Below, piece after piece: positions 10,700 through 22,630 of a DNA stretch of 64,000 bases. How positions within the stretch are numbered: the first letter of the stretch is position 1; each line of letters begins with the position of its first letter. The DNA lies in the NCBI RefSeq assembly GCF_943734655.1, contig NC_071355.1, positions 55,561,449 through 55,625,448 on the forward strand, written 5' to 3'. The DNA comes from Sabethes cyaneus. Taxonomy: Eukaryota > Arthropoda > Insecta > Diptera > Culicidae. The position numbers were made by a program, and so were the translations under genes. Below the pieces are notes generated by a model. That model saw only the letters and a list, made by a program, of their open reading frames with translations, was not told the DNA's origin and searched no databases.

Positions 10700-11190
10700 G
10701 TCGTCCGTGTCCGTGAAGTAAGCATTTGGACCTTGAAACTTTTCATACATCTTTACTATTAAGTGTACAGAAGATTGTTATAAATATGTTACTATAAAGT
10801 AGAGTTTAATATCATCAGTATAAGTCGACCTGATGGTATTACATAGTAGAGGTCGTTGAAAAATAATGAGAAGAGTAATGGCCCCAGGTTACTCCCTTGT
10901 GGTACACACAAGCAGTAAAACTTAGGATAGGATAGAGTGGTCTACATTATCAAATGATGCTTTTATATCTGTGTAGACGGTATCTACTTGAGCTCCTGTT
11001 TCCGTGAACCTAATGCAATTCGATGTGAAATGCGGCGTAGTGAGACCAGTCTTTTAGTGGCGTCCGAAGTGTTCAAAATTATCTAGAGTAAAGTTGCCTT
11101 GAACTGCTGCCGATCAGTAATTACTAGAATTTTGGATTTTACCAGTACATGGATCAACGCAATAGAGGAGGAAACCCAAATGGACTTAAT
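10700..11190 (-). pseudogene. Non-LTR reverse transcriptase fragment
   Basis: Read on the minus strand, the segment encodes VYTDIKASFDNVDHSILS (first catalytic aspartate region), then CVPQGSNLGPLLF and FFNDLYYVIPS, then TYTDDIKLYF (second catalytic pair with an altered first residue). The blocks are in correct order but separated by stops and frame changes. This is a Jockey/CR1/I type polymerase remnant, and it differs from the LINE at 20.4-22.9 kb. Confidence 0.75.
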
Positions 11191-12299
11191 ATAAACCGAT
11201 TTGTAAGTTAGGATAGGATCGACCATAAAATTCGGCCTTGCCAGCTGGAGTCATTTGAAGCGTACGAGTAACAAATAGTGTTTGGCTCAAATAACTTTTG
11301 TAGTATGAATTGGTTCGTGTGCCCGTTTCACGTTCAACAGTGCGTTCGGTGGACCACAGGAAAGCATTCTAGGCCCATTTGTGTCCACGTTGCTGTTTTC
11401 TTGCTCCCGAGATAAATAAACCTGCATTTCTGTTCGACGTACGATATTCGGTATTAGTCTTGTTCTGTGTGTCACAAGTACGTCGCAAGTAGTGCGCTTG
11501 CGATACTCAGGGCAAGAAAAAAATTGATTGTTGAACGTAGGTTACTACGGGTTTCAACTGCAATAGTAATATCTCGTAAGCAAAACAGTATTGATTTTTA
11601 CAACGGTAGAGTATTGATTAATTTCAATAGATTCGTAAGTTTCGCCTCTGGAATTCTTTTCAAAACATAAACATTGATGGAAAAAGAACGAAATGTTTTT
11701 CAATTGTCAAGTGAAGAAAAATATTCAAACTCACCATTCAACAGCTTACGCATAGCATTGAAAGGCTTACCTGAAATTAGAAAAGAAAACATAGTTTAGT
11801 TGTTTACGAAAAAAATATAAAACAGGAACATTAGGGTATGAATTTGACTTTTTCTTCTTTTTCTTGTATATAACTGTAACGGTCCTCGGAGGCATGGAAT
11901 TATAAGCATAAATCTTCACTGAGGTATGTACTTTTCGTCTCCTCACTAATATTTAGAGTTGCTTTTGGATTGTTAAATCAATCCAGTGTCATTACCATGC
12001 AGTTGGCCCGGCGTCTGATAGCGCCAATAACATATTAGCAAGGACCTCTGTCTACAAACTGCGCTTACAAAATGCCATAATGTATAACTATCATATCATA
12101 GGGAAACTACAATTTAAAATTGTTTCTTGTATATATATCATATTTGCTCTCAATTTAAATTTTAACTTACTTGATTCAACCTCATCAATAATTATCCGAT
12201 AAACACTACTAGTTTGTTCACCGTTTGAAATTATAGCGCAGAATATACGAAGATATGTCTTCCATCAACATTTCAGACACACACACACACTCCACTTAA
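11191..12299. other. No gene seen
   Basis: AT-rich DNA; short frames near 11287-11670 overlap on both strands and show no similarity. A short (AC)n run lies near 12270-12287. Confidence 0.5.
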
Positions 12300-12412
12300 C
12301 CGCCCAGTTAGCTTCGAGGTACGATGCTGGTCTAACACGCCAATTGTCGTATGCTCGAATCTCGGCTAAACGGTGCTTGCTAGATAGAGTCAGTAGGATC
12401 GTTACCCGGAAA
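12300..12412 (+). mobile_element. tRNA-derived SINE fragment
   Basis: Carries GTTAGCTTCGAGGTACGATG (A-box region) and then GTATGCTCGAATCTCGG (B-box region) with a downstream GAGTCAGTAGGATCGTT block. It aligns over its length with the SINE at 28304-28525, whose minus strand reads TTGGCTCCGAGGTATGACG, GTATGTTCGAATCTCG and GAGTCAATAGGATCGT. It is the 5' tRNA-like part only. Confidence 0.75.
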
Positions 12413-13179
12413 AAAATAATCATAACACAAAGATAAAAATTATGGTAACAGTAGGATACAAAATACAGAAAAAACAATAAAATTTGTCGTCCGAAAAGAT
12501 AACCAAACCATCAAACTTATTGTTGTCTACAATAACTTTCATGGTTTTCAGAAATTCTACCAGAAAAATGACGGGTTGTTAAGTATCTTAACAATAGAAG
12601 AATCTAGTTTTTCTTCAACAAAAATTTTCATTTACAGTAAAAGTTATCGTCCTTTTATGGTAATATTTTTAGGCGAAAAAACCAAATATAATTCAAAAAG
12701 GCAGTAAATTTATGATGAAATATGGCCAATTCTATAGCTTAAAATAAGAAATCAAAATATTAATAAAATTTGAATTTGACGCACTTTTGCTGTGAAGTCT
12801 GGCGATAAAGACGGGTAATGTCTAACGACGGTTTAAGCCCGTGGCTTTGCTTTTTTATACTCCACAGTGGGACACTCCCAGACAATTGAAAATTAAAAAC
12901 TAATCGAATTCAAATGCAATACTATCAGTTACGGCCTATTACACCCGTAACAGTTTGTCCGGACTATTTTCGAACCCTAACTCGATCATGAGCTGATTTT
13001 TTTTAGTTTCATCATTATACAGGTAGGTATGCTGTGGCACTACATTTGGCACCGACAACGCCCACCCGGGGGTAAAACGTTAATCAAACAAACCGAATCA
13101 AATCCACCGGTTGGCCATTGGGATGGAGCGGGCAATTTCATGTTCAATTGAAAAATTTCATCGCCCGGCTGGATAGTTC
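12413..13179. other. No gene seen
   Basis: AT-rich; nothing recognised apart from ordinary low-complexity runs. Confidence 0.5.
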
Positions 13180-14280
13180 GATTGGTTAGTCAGTGGGTGT
13201 TCATAAATATTCACCGATCCATCTTCTCTTCCTTGCCCGATCGACCGCCCACCCTCCCCCGTTTCGTTCGGTTACTTATCCCAACAGAGTACCTACAAGT
13301 TGCGAAACGATAGCAGTCAGCATTCATTGGAAGGGGGAAGAAATAATTTATCAGCGCGAATTCGAATCAGAACAATTTCGTTACGGTGGATGGGTTTTTT
13401 GCTGTGCTGCCTCGAATCTTCGGGTTTGGTACTCTGGCACTGCTCAAATCACGACAAGGTGTATTTTGCTCAACGACGATAAAGCGATTTCGTTCTGCCC
13501 CCGCACGATGCAGCAATGCCGGAGGTTGCTTCCTGGAGCGTGAATGTGTGCGAGTGTCTCCCGTCTCACAATTCATCGCATCGCATCCCCCCGGGCAAGA
13601 TCGAGCATTGAGAATAGATACAACAATCAGCAAAGAAATGGTCGTGTTCCTTCGCAATCAGTTTGCATCCACATCCGCACAGTGGAAGCTTCCGGCTTGA
13701 AAAGGAGTCAAATCGTTCGTCATTTTTCGACCATTGTCCGGTTGGGTTTCGTTTTTTTTTGTGGGCGAAAACTTTGTCGACACATTGTGCAATGGGTGGC
13801 ATTCACCCACACGGCGCAGACCGGAGGGCGATTCCGGTAACTAAATTGCAAGACCAGATCACGTTAGTCCGGAACAGAAAGGAACCGATTTCGTCCGTCG
13901 CTCATTCCCTGCTCTGCGCGCTATCTAAGTCGATGAAAAATTCATATTATTTGATTTGATTGATCCGAGCAAATATTTCCCTCACAGCAAGGTTTCACAG
14001 CTGGGCAGCGCAGTGGCAGACGGGCAGTGCGACCGACCGAGATCGATACAGGTTATTGGAAATGGTTGGAATAATTGCTCCGAATGTTCCATATTTCTGC
14101 TACCAGCAGCGTAGGCCTCGTTCGGTTGAGTTTGGACAGAACTGGACTGCTCACTTGGCTGTGTAGCAGGAATTCGCTGGTGGCCAGCAGGGAGATTAGA
14201 GCAAAATCGCCTTCATTGCAAAAGGGTTTTCAGGCGTCCAACGATGAATTATTGCTGAATTTAGACTATCGGGTGTGACG
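13180..14280. other. GC-richer unique segment with overlapping frames, unassigned
   Basis: Composition is higher in G and C than its flanks and several frames of 60-116 codons are open at once on both strands (for example 13193-13543 plus, 13367-13657 minus). None has a recognisable domain, and the simultaneous openness argues against one conserved protein. It may be an untranslated exon or regulatory region of a host gene. Confidence 0.3.
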
Positions 14281-14539
14281 TTTTCTTTTCTAGTTTTTTG
14301 CTTCTGTACTTATTATAGTATTGAAGAATACCATTACATGTAGAAAATAATATGTCAATTATGATAAAAATCTATATTTTAATTAAATAAATCGTCCCTG
14401 TCCCTCATATTTTCACGTTTTTCTTACAGTCCACTGGGATACTTCACTGCAAGTTATGGTACCTGAAGTGTCTTTTTGATACCTTTTTTTTGTATAAAAA
14501 ATCACGACCAGTTGAATTACGTGTAACTCAGCATGATGC

Positions 14540-14960
14540 AGCATGGAACCAAATTTGGCAGGTGGGTGTTGTTGGGGGCAAGAATTTTTTCTGTGGCGAA
14601 TTGAGACCCTTTCCCTCTTTAGGAGGGGAATTATGACCCCTCCCCACTTTAAGAGGTGGGATGGGGACTTCCACACAAATGAAATACAAATTTTCTCTTA
14701 TCTTAAGAACTAATCAAGCAAATGAAACCAAATTTGGCATGTGGGGGTTTTTGGAGGCAAGAATTTTTTTTGATGAATTAAGACTCCTCCCCTGTTTAGG
14801 GGGGGGGGGGAGGGCTGCCATACAAATGAAATACAAATTTCCTCATAACTTGAGAACTAATCAAGCAAATGGAATCAAATTTGGCATTTGGTGGTCTTAG
14901 GATACAGGAATTTGTTCTATGGTGAACCATGACCCCTCCTTCCTTTAAGAGGGGGGGGGG
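14540..14960. repeat. Tandem G-rich repeat, about three units
   Basis: Units of roughly 150-180 bases start near 14543, 14724 and 14871, each opening with AACCAAATTTGGCA or close variants, then GGCAAGAATTTTTT, then a block of C runs, a G run, and CATACAAATGAAATACAAAT. The G runs differ in length between units. A looser relative with the same design lies at 27165-27485. Confidence 0.75.
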
Positions 14961-14967
14961 GATTAAG

Positions 14968-15315
14968 GCGGGCTCCGTAGCCCCAATGTTACCGAGTCTG
15001 CTTTGACAAGCGTGTGGTCGTGGGTTCGAATCTTAGTAGAATCAAGCCATTCGATGTCAAGTGACTTTAGCATGGGTTTATTCTCACGCCCCTCCATATA
15101 CCCTTCCTTCATACTGAATTCTATATATTTACCCACTGAAGCCTCCTGACAGTGCAAATGTCCCTCGTATAGTTAAGTGTACTGGTCAGAGGTACGAATG
15201 AGTCCTAGCCAGGGACGGCTATAATATGGGATAGTGCTAGCAGCGAGGAATAAGTGGGTAAAGTAGATCAAGCTTTGAAGAAAGGGTAAACTCCAATACA
15301 CGCAAGCACGCATAA
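14968..15315 (+). mobile_element. tRNA-derived SINE, second family
   Basis: Begins GGCTCCGTAGCCCCAATG (A-box region) and has GTCGTGGGTTCGAATCTTAG (B-box region) at the spacing of a tRNA head, followed by AGAATCAAGCC and a unique body that ends near CAATACACGCAAGC. It differs from the SINE at 28.3 kb. It resembles the tRNA-related SINEs described from mosquitoes, but I cannot name the family. Confidence 0.7.
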
Positions 15316-15344
15316 ATTGAATTAGCATATCGCTTTCACAATAA

Positions 15345-15670
15345 GAGAATTTTTTAATCGAGCAGAACTAACGCATTTTTACCTAAAGTTTCAACGTGAA
15401 AACCAAATCTGCTCTTGCTTTTCATATATTTGTTATTGTTTTCCATGCAAAAACCTACGAAAAGAAAGAAAAAATGACGATATTTGCAAATTCTATTATT
15501 TGAATTTCCATTTCTGTCTGGTGTTAGATGCGTTAACATGAGTGTACGGAGTCATTTTTCGAGTTCTTTAGACTGTAGAGCCCACAGACAATTGGTTTTA
15601 ATAAAAAAAATTCGACTTACATCCCCCAAATTATTTTTTGCCTTCCGAAGTTTGAAGCCAATTTCAAAAA
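15345..15670 (+). repeat. Interspersed repeat, inverted copy of 22300-22580
   Basis: Contains GAATTTTTTAATCGAGCA, then TTCCATTTCT, then GAGCCCACAGACAATTG and AAATTATTTTTTGCC; the same string of blocks occurs on the minus strand at 22300-22580. At that second site the repeat interrupts a LINE, which shows it is a mobile unit. No coding capacity seen. Confidence 0.75.
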
Positions 15671-15944
15671 CTTTGAAAATAATTTGCCGGCTTTCGCACT
15701 GCTTTATCACCCACTCACTTTCTGGCTAAGCAATAAGGGGAGTTGTTTTCTACTTTACTGTGAGAAAAAATTGGAAATTTGTATATTAAATTACCCATGC
15801 TTTCATAGTTACGTAACTGCCAAAATGAATCATGTAAGAATATATGAATTTGTGGCAATACGAAGTTTGTCGGGTCAGCTAGTTATTTATAAATAAAGAA
15901 ACGGATAGTAGGTAATGGCTGAGTGTACATTAGATTGATTGATT
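15671..15944. other. No gene seen
   Basis: AT-rich spacer without supported features. Confidence 0.5.
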
Positions 15945-16165
15945 GATTTTACTTTTACCTTTCCACTTGAATTTTGACTTGAATTTTGATGTTTGTCTTT
16001 TAACTTTTAGTTTTTGTCTGTCGATTTCTAGTCTTCGACTTTTAACTTTCAGCTTTTGACCTTTGATATATGAGTAAAACTTTGCCTTCACTTTTTATTT
16101 TAGATTTTTGACTTTTGACTGTTGGTTTTCGACCTTTGATTTTTAACCTTATATTTTTTGACATT
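15945..16165. repeat. Degenerate TTTTGACTTT tandem tract
   Basis: Pyrimidine-rich run in which short units such as TTTTGACTTTTGAC, CTTTTAACTTT and TTCGACCTTTGA recur about every 10-20 bases. A short related run lies at 19230-19300. No coding role. Confidence 0.65.
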
Positions 16166-17084
16166 TAAATATAGCATAGCTTGGCATAGTTTGGGTTTCC
16201 CGCGATTGATCTAGATCAGGTGAGGTTGCACAAAGACCCATCAGAATGATGCTTGGGAGTAGCAGATCATTCTCAGTGTGCATTTTCTGGTGTTCTAATT
16301 CTTTATGATGATCAATAGCAAAGCTGGCCACGTCCATGCAGGTCAATTTGAGAGGGAAAGGAATGTTAGTCCGACACTTGCTGCTACTAGAGACCGAGAA
16401 ATCCTGTGCATCAACCCCAAGTATCACAGGAAGGAGTTGTTGTCAGTAGAAAGGAATTGATCTGGATCCACCGAGGCAAGTGGTGCGATCACTGTCATTC
16501 GAGCTCGCGTATGATTTGAGGACGTTTTTCGTTACGTGACCATTGCGAAACAGGTAATGGGGGTCCTACTTAACGATATAAGAAAAAACTATGAGAAATC
16601 AGTTTACCGCACCGAAAGTTATGTGCTATCAACATAATCGATTCGTTTGCCCGGCCAGTTATTAAATACCGATAGACATTTGTTGCTATTCACGAAAGCT
16701 GTCCTGAGACAAACGTGTCTATTTGGCAATTCATCCAAAACAGTCATTGACTACTCGAGATACCTTTTGGCATCCTTCGATCATAGAACTTCCTTAAAAA
16801 CTCTGACTACTTTATTAGGAAGCTGTATAAAAGCTATCAAGCTTTTGATATTTGATAATCATACGATAGAAATAACGCGCGATGTTCCTAGGTAACCGAT
16901 TTCACGATTAAAATGCACGTTTATAAGCTTTCAATAAAACTTCCGGTTTGTAAACGCACCATTACTAAGTGTGCTCAATTGAATTCAAAATGGCGTTCTA
17001 AAACAACCGCTGTCGGAAAAATGCAACACATGAAAGCAAATGATGCTAAATGACCATACGAAACGCCAGTAATTGGGTAAATTA
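16166..17084. other. No gene seen
   Basis: A 92 codon minus frame at 16149-16427 and an 82 codon plus frame at 16647-16895 show no domain or signal that I recognise. Confidence 0.4.
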
Positions 17085-17430
<346 letters not shown>

Positions 17431-17866
17431 CTGTGTATGTGTGCATGTGTCTGTGTATGTGTGCATGTGTCTGTGTATGTGTGCATGTGTCTGTGTATGT
17501 GTGCATGTGTCTGTGTATGTGTGCATGTGTCTGTGTATGTGTGCATGTGTCTGTGTATGTGTGCATGTGTCTGTGTATGTGTGCATGTGTCTGTGTATGT
17601 GTGCATGTGTCTGTGTATGTGTGCATGTGTCTGTGTATGTGTGCATGTGTCTGTGTATGTGTGCATGTGTCTGTGTATGTGTGCATGTGTCTGTGTATGT
17701 GTGCATGTGTCTGTGTATGTGTGCATGTGTCTGTGTATGTGTGCATGTGTCTGTGTATGTGTGCATGTGTCTGTGTATGTGTGCATGTGTCTGTGTATGT
17801 GTGCATGTGTCTGTGTATGTGTGCATGTGTCTGTGTATGTGTGCATGTGTCTATGTACGTGTGTAC
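17431..17866. repeat. Perfect 20 bp minisatellite, 21 copies
   Basis: The unit CTGTGTATGTGTGCATGTGT is repeated 21 times without a single change from 17431 to 17850, followed by one diverged part-copy (CTATGTACGTGTGTAC). The unit is itself a modified TG repeat, so the array grew out of the neighbouring (TG)n tract. Lack of any variation points to recent expansion, or to assembly treatment of the array. Confidence 0.97.
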
Positions 17867-18035
17867 AATTTGCATTGAAATACAACATAAATGAGAAACG
17901 TTTGTATTGTCATTTTCTTCACTTGCTGTTACTCGCAATCCGACAAGAAAAGCAAAGAATAGCAGTTGATTTAAGCATACAGTTGATAGTAAGGTACAGT
18001 GATGTATCGGATTGAAAATGCTGTAATGAGTTGAT

Positions 18036-18041
18036 TTTATT
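18036..18041 (-). promoter_or_regulatory. Polyadenylation signal AATAAA
   Basis: On the minus strand AATAAA begins 9 bases after the stop codon of the small frame at 18050-18250. A canonical hexamer that close to a short frame supports a real, short 3' end, though AT-rich DNA yields this hexamer by chance too. Confidence 0.4.
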
Positions 18042-18049
18042 AAAAGAAT

Positions 18050-18250
18050 TTACACAAATTTCAAACAAATTTTGCTAATGGGACCGTTTATGCTATCGCA
18101 AAAACAGGCGCTGGAAAAACAGTCATATTTTCCATCCTCAAGCATGCCATTTACATGTTTTTGCAGTATTTCTTTAATCTCATCTCGTTTCCTTAACCCT
18201 GTAACGGATAACGTAAAAACGATACAATATACGATCAAGCTGATGACCAT
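18050..18250 (-). CDS. Candidate small secreted cysteine-containing peptide (66 aa)
   Basis: Single-exon frame of 66 codons. I chose the ATG at 18250 because it has A at -3 and G at +4; an in-frame ATG six codons upstream (18268) has a poorer context. Residues 1-18 form a hydrophobic signal peptide (MVISLIVYCIVFTLSVTG), followed by a basic LRKR step that could be a cleavage site, an acidic helix-like stretch (about 23-40) and a C-terminal part with cysteines at 44, 49, 51 and 62 (C-x4-C-x-C-x10-C), enough for two disulphides. A TATA-like AT run lies upstream and AATAAA follows the stop. I do not recognise the family, so no activity is assigned. It is one of the few frames here not explained by repeats. 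Confidence 0.45.
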   Translation of the reverse strand: MVISLIVYCIVFTLSVTGLRKRDEIKEILQKHVNGMLEDGKYDCFSSACFCDSINGPISKICLKFV

Positions 18251-18881
18251 CTTTTCGTGAAAGTACATTCAAAAGAAGCTCAATTTTTATTTTTATGCGA
18301 ATTAATTATCAATATGAGCGCCAGCTAAGTAAAAGTTCAATTTCTATTTATTGTTTTTCATATCCTACGTTTTACCCAGTTATTTATTCATTTCAGATAT
18401 ATTACAAAATTGAAGTCATAGTCTGTAAAGTACTCATTGAAAATTTAACATCAATCTTTTTGTTCGAGGTATCCTTTTTCCTTCCTTTTTAAAGTGGAAA
18501 AGGGAGTTCTCATGCAACATTTTTTTCGTAATTTTTCTGAAAAGTTGTTAAAGATAATTTGCAGTGGCCTGATATAAATATTATTGCACGCAGTACGTTC
18601 CTTTGCTTATTCTTCTAAATGAGAATTTTGAGGAATAAGCAACTAGTATTTAAAAATATAGTCAACTTAATTATAGATGTTAAGAAATTAAATTATTGTT
18701 GCAGTAGAAAGGCTAGGTCACACCGCTAGGTGGATTAATTCGGGTTTTTATAAATAACATATAATGGCATAGTACTACACAATAAACCATAGTTTGAAAA
18801 TTTATATCGAGAAATAGTATGCATGCACATGCGAGATTTACGGTGGCTCGAAAACTTCGTTACAAACTTAAATTTATTATA
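18251..18881. other. No gene seen
   Basis: AT-rich DNA upstream of the candidate peptide gene; no repeat recognised. If that gene is real, its promoter lies in the first few hundred bases. Confidence 0.45.
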
Positions 18882-19100
18882 CAGTCAGTTCACAATCATG
18901 GGTCACACACAATTGTGGGTGATTTTAGCTTTTACTGCTGATTAGCGTTTAAATATCAACTAATGATTAATCAAATTATTAGAGCTACTTGTAACTACTG
19001 AGTAACAATTTTATCAATCACTTCGTATAATATTCATGCATTAATGCAGAAAAAGCTAAAATGACATAATTGTGTGTGACCCATGATTGTGGACTGACTG
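18882..19100. mobile_element. TA-flanked MITE (Tc1/mariner-like), 219 bp
   Basis: Terminal inverted repeats of about 54 bases open CAGTCAGTTCACAATCATGG at the left and close with the matching complement at 19100. TA flanks both sides (18880-18881 and 19101-19102). The interior is AT-rich and non-coding. TA duplication plus a CAGT start fits a non-autonomous Tc1/mariner derivative. Confidence 0.85.
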
Positions 19101-19423
19101 TACTTGAAATTAAAAAGGCAGACACAATGAAACGTGTCAATATAGTCCCAAAGTTGATAAGCATTTCCTCCTATCAACACTAATATGCAGAGATATAGCG
19201 CCCTGCACGCGTTTTTCAATTTATTGACATTTAACTTTTAATCAGTTTATCTTTTTGACATTTAACTTTCAAGCTGACTTTTTACTTTAGTTTCTCAACC
19301 AAAATTTCTGGTTTTTGTGTTTTTGTTTTTTGGCTTTAAAGTTAATTGCCAACGCCCAATATAAATCCAATTTTAATTTTAATTACAGTTCAACAGGGTT
19401 CAACCCTAATAAAAAAGTCAAGT

Positions 19424-19535
19424 CTACCCAAGTAGCACACCTAGTTTCATTTCTAGTTGCTGCAACCTATTTATGACTGAAATTAGTCATTAATCGGTTA
19501 CCACAACTAGTTTATAACAACTGTGCTAGTAGGGT
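19424..19535. mobile_element. Possible short MITE
   Basis: The left side reads TACCCAAGTAGCACACCTAG and the right end gives TACCCTACTAGCACAGTTG on the other strand, an imperfect inverted pair. A half-similar CCCAAGTAACACGCTTG occurs at 28846. No clear target duplication. Confidence 0.35.
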
Positions 19536-19561
19536 AATTCCAAATCTCATTTTAAATACTA

Positions 19562-19915
19562 CAGGGATACCTCGATATAAGACAGCCTCGTTATAAAACA
19601 ACCTCGATATAAGACAATTCGATTTAAGACAATTTTTGTCTTATATCGAAACAAATCCCTTTGACATAGCTAGTAACGATACCAGAGCTGATTTTCCATT
19701 CTGAAATCGGCGCCATAAAGATGTTCATTATTTCAAAATAACCCCAAAAATAGTAAACTATTAGTTGTTCAAACAATAATAAATGGTTCAAAAACCGTAA
19801 ACACATAACACACAAAACTGGCGACCGCTAAAGCAAATTTTTTTTTTGAAAAAACCATGTTTCGATATAAGACAATTTTAGAAATTATAAATTGTCTTAT
19901 ATCGAGGTATCCCTG
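19562..19915. mobile_element. TA-flanked MITE, pogo/Tigger-like termini, 354 bp
   Basis: Starts CAGGGATACCTCGATATAAG and ends with its exact complement; TA duplications at 19560-19561 and 19916-19917. The GATATAAGACAA motif is repeated several times just inside both ends in either orientation, a usual subterminal pattern. CAGGGATACCTCG resembles pogo/Tigger termini. The interior has no transposase. Confidence 0.88.
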
Positions 19916-19917
19916 TA

Positions 19918-20359
19918 TTTTACGACTAATTTCAATTTTAATATAACGTCAAGTCAAATTTCATGTTTAATTTCAAATTCACAGTCCAAGCTCCATCTTT
20001 ATTATAAAACTTATTGTAAAAAATTCTCGTGATGTAACTCGAAAGCTTGGAAGATTGTGCAAAAATAGATCGAGTTGGATGAATACTTAACTTTTCCAGG
20101 CCAAAACATGCTTTCGAAAGGTTGTTGTCTAATCTTCTGTTTTAATCTGGAGACGCCAGTGTTGTTATGTCACTACTAAAGTTACCATGAAATTGCAATT
20201 TTTTCAAACCTTCATAATTTATAGCGGTTTTAAAAAGGGCATGATAAAGCTGCTAATTTTGTTGCCAATCCTACGAAATTAGTCCAACGCTAATTGCTGC
20301 AATCTTATGTAATATTTTTTAACACTGCCGACGATATTATTTCCAAGTTTAAGCCCGAA
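19918..20359. other. No gene seen
   Basis: AT-rich DNA, possibly partly the eroded 5' part of the LINE that follows; no clear motif before about 20360. Confidence 0.4.
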
Positions 20360-20666
20360 ACAAATGTTCATATATGTGACTTTAACCAACGAACAGCTGA
20401 TTTCATCGTCGATAAAGAAATCTGTTTTGATACCCATTGTAGGAAACATCGAAACGCTTCATGCTATATTTGACAAAAGTGCTGAGATAGGACTTCTTCA
20501 AATAAACCCTATTAGAAATCGTAATAATTGCTATTTAGACTTATTATTCACAAATATGACTAAAGATATTTGCGTGATAGAGATTCATTCACCACTATGG
20601 AAAAATGAAATATTTCACACCGCCATTAAATACAGCAGTCCCCCGAATACCGCGGTGGGTGGTGGT

Positions 20667-20809
20667 GTACGCCCACGGCGATTTCTTAGTTGTCCATTAT
20701 CCAATAAAGTTGATTTTTGGTGCATTGTTAGTATGTGGTACAACCTAGTCAACTACCAAAAATTAACTTTATTGGTTAAGGGATAGCTGAGATATCGCGA
20801 TGGGCGTAC
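20667..20809. mobile_element. Hairpin MITE inside the LINE, 143 bp
   Basis: Arms of about 55 bases: the left begins GTACGCCCACGGCGATTTC, the right ends with GATGGGCGTAC, and both contain CCAATAAAGTT or its complement next to a TTTTTGGT. It breaks the LINE endonuclease frame, so it arrived later. Confidence 0.8.
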
Positions 20810-22289
20810 AGTACCGTACAGTTAGACAAGTTTTTAATTGAAACCCACTTTGATTTCAAATAAGCAGACTATGGTCTTATCAAAAACAAGCTGAGCTGTA
20901 TAGAATGGCCAGCTGTGATTCGCAATCTGAACATTGAACATGCTGTTGATACATTCTACCGAATTATATACGATATATTGGAGACAACAGTATCCAAAAA
21001 GCAAAGAAAAAAATCGAATATATCTAAAAACCCGGTGTAGTACAATAGAAATATAATTAATTTAAGAAATAGAAAACAGAAAGCTCATAAATACTACAAG
21101 AGTGATAAAAGTGACCGAAATCTTTCAATATACTTGTCGATCTGTGAGGAGTTGAGATTAGAATTTAGGAGTGCACAAGAGAATTATTACAATCAGGTAG
21201 AAAATAACATTAAGTCATTTTTTAGCTTTGTTAAAGACAACCAAAAGTCAAATAGTTTTCCATCAAAAATGCAATTCAACAATCGAGTCGGCAAAAATGC
21301 CAACGAAATCAGTAACTTGTTCGCTGATTTCTTCCTAGATGTTTATACAACTTATAACGACAGTCACGGTCACGACTATCAATATTTCTCATTCCTCCCA
21401 GAAGCATTAAATGATGTTAGAGTTGATAATATATCACTTAACGAACTTTTACTGGCCTCAAATAAATGCGGATGCATCAAAAGGAGCTGGCCCGGATGGA
21501 ATTCCTCCTCCATTTTTAACATCAACGTCAAATGAAATAGTCAAACCATTGTTATGGCTCTTCAATGCTCCTTTAGAATCTTGTACTCTTCCACTAGTTT
21601 GGAAAGAATCGTTTTTGATTCCAATTTGCAAAAGTGGTAAAAAATCAGACATCAAAAACTATCGAGGAGTTGCTATACTATCTTGCATTCTAAAATTATT
21701 TGAATCGATTGTTAATCACAATATTTTCTTACAAATTAAAAACTTAATTTCTAGCAAGCAACATGGATTTGTCAAAGGGCAATCTACTATTTCCAACTTA
21801 TTGAACTTTGTAACGTTTACTATTAACGCAATGGATAAGGGAAATTATGTTGAAGCACTATATACCGACTTTAGTAAGGCATTTGATAGAGTTGATATCC
21901 CTCTTTTACTTTTTAAATTATCTAAGATGGGCTTCAATCATAAACTATTAAAATGGGTTCAGTCATACTTGACTGAAAGAACACAAAAAGTAAAATTTGA
22001 AGGATGCTTATCATCAGTAGTGAATGTTACATCCGGTGTACCGCAAGGTTCCCACCTTGGCCCATTTCTGTTTATTTTGTTTGTTAACGATGTAGAATAT
22101 ATTTATAATCGTCTTAATGTTTTAATTTACGCAGACGATATGAAACTGTTTTTAGAAATATGTAAAGCATCGGATCTTGATATATTTCAATGCGAAATCG
22201 ACTGCTTTCACATCTGGTGTAAAAAAGCTTGTTGGAACTGAAAGTGAAGGAATGTAACTCTATCTCATTCACAAGAAAGCGCCCCCCTT

Positions 22290-22630
22290 GGAAATTGGCT
22301 TGAAAAATCTGGGGGCAAAAAATAATTTGTAGGATATGAGTTAAATTTTTTTATAAAATCAATTGTCTGTGGGCTCTACAACTTGAAAAACTCGAAAAAT
22401 GAGTGTACGAGTTGAGTTAACGCTTCTAGCACGAAATAGAAATGGAAGTTCAAACCGTGGAATTTCCGAAGCACGGGCAAAAAAAATTTCTTTCGTTTTT
22501 GTCTCTTTGTTCGTAGACTTTTGCATTATTTATTAAAAGCCCATATTTCCATATTTTTTTGCTCGATTAAAAAATTCTCTTTGTTTGTTTTTCGAATCCC
22601 CCCCCTTTAGTGGCCCAACACCGGAGGCAC
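22290..22630 (-). repeat. Interspersed repeat inserted in the LINE (inverted copy of 15345-15670)
   Basis: LINE coding sequence (TFTRKR-like, just after 22250) stops at a C-rich point near 22285 and LINE 3' sequence resumes after 22640. Between them lie the blocks shared with 15345-15670 in reverse. Both junctions carry a CCCCCCTT-like string, which may be the target duplication. Confidence 0.7.

Noticed and set aside
12300..12412. tRNA gene
   Set aside because: Only the polymerase III box regions are tRNA-like; no intact cloverleaf, and the same sequence recurs as a SINE with target duplication at 28.3 kb. The same holds for 14968-15315 and 47196-47435.
17431..17850. CRISPR-like array
   Set aside because: The repeat is continuous with no unique spacers, in eukaryotic DNA.
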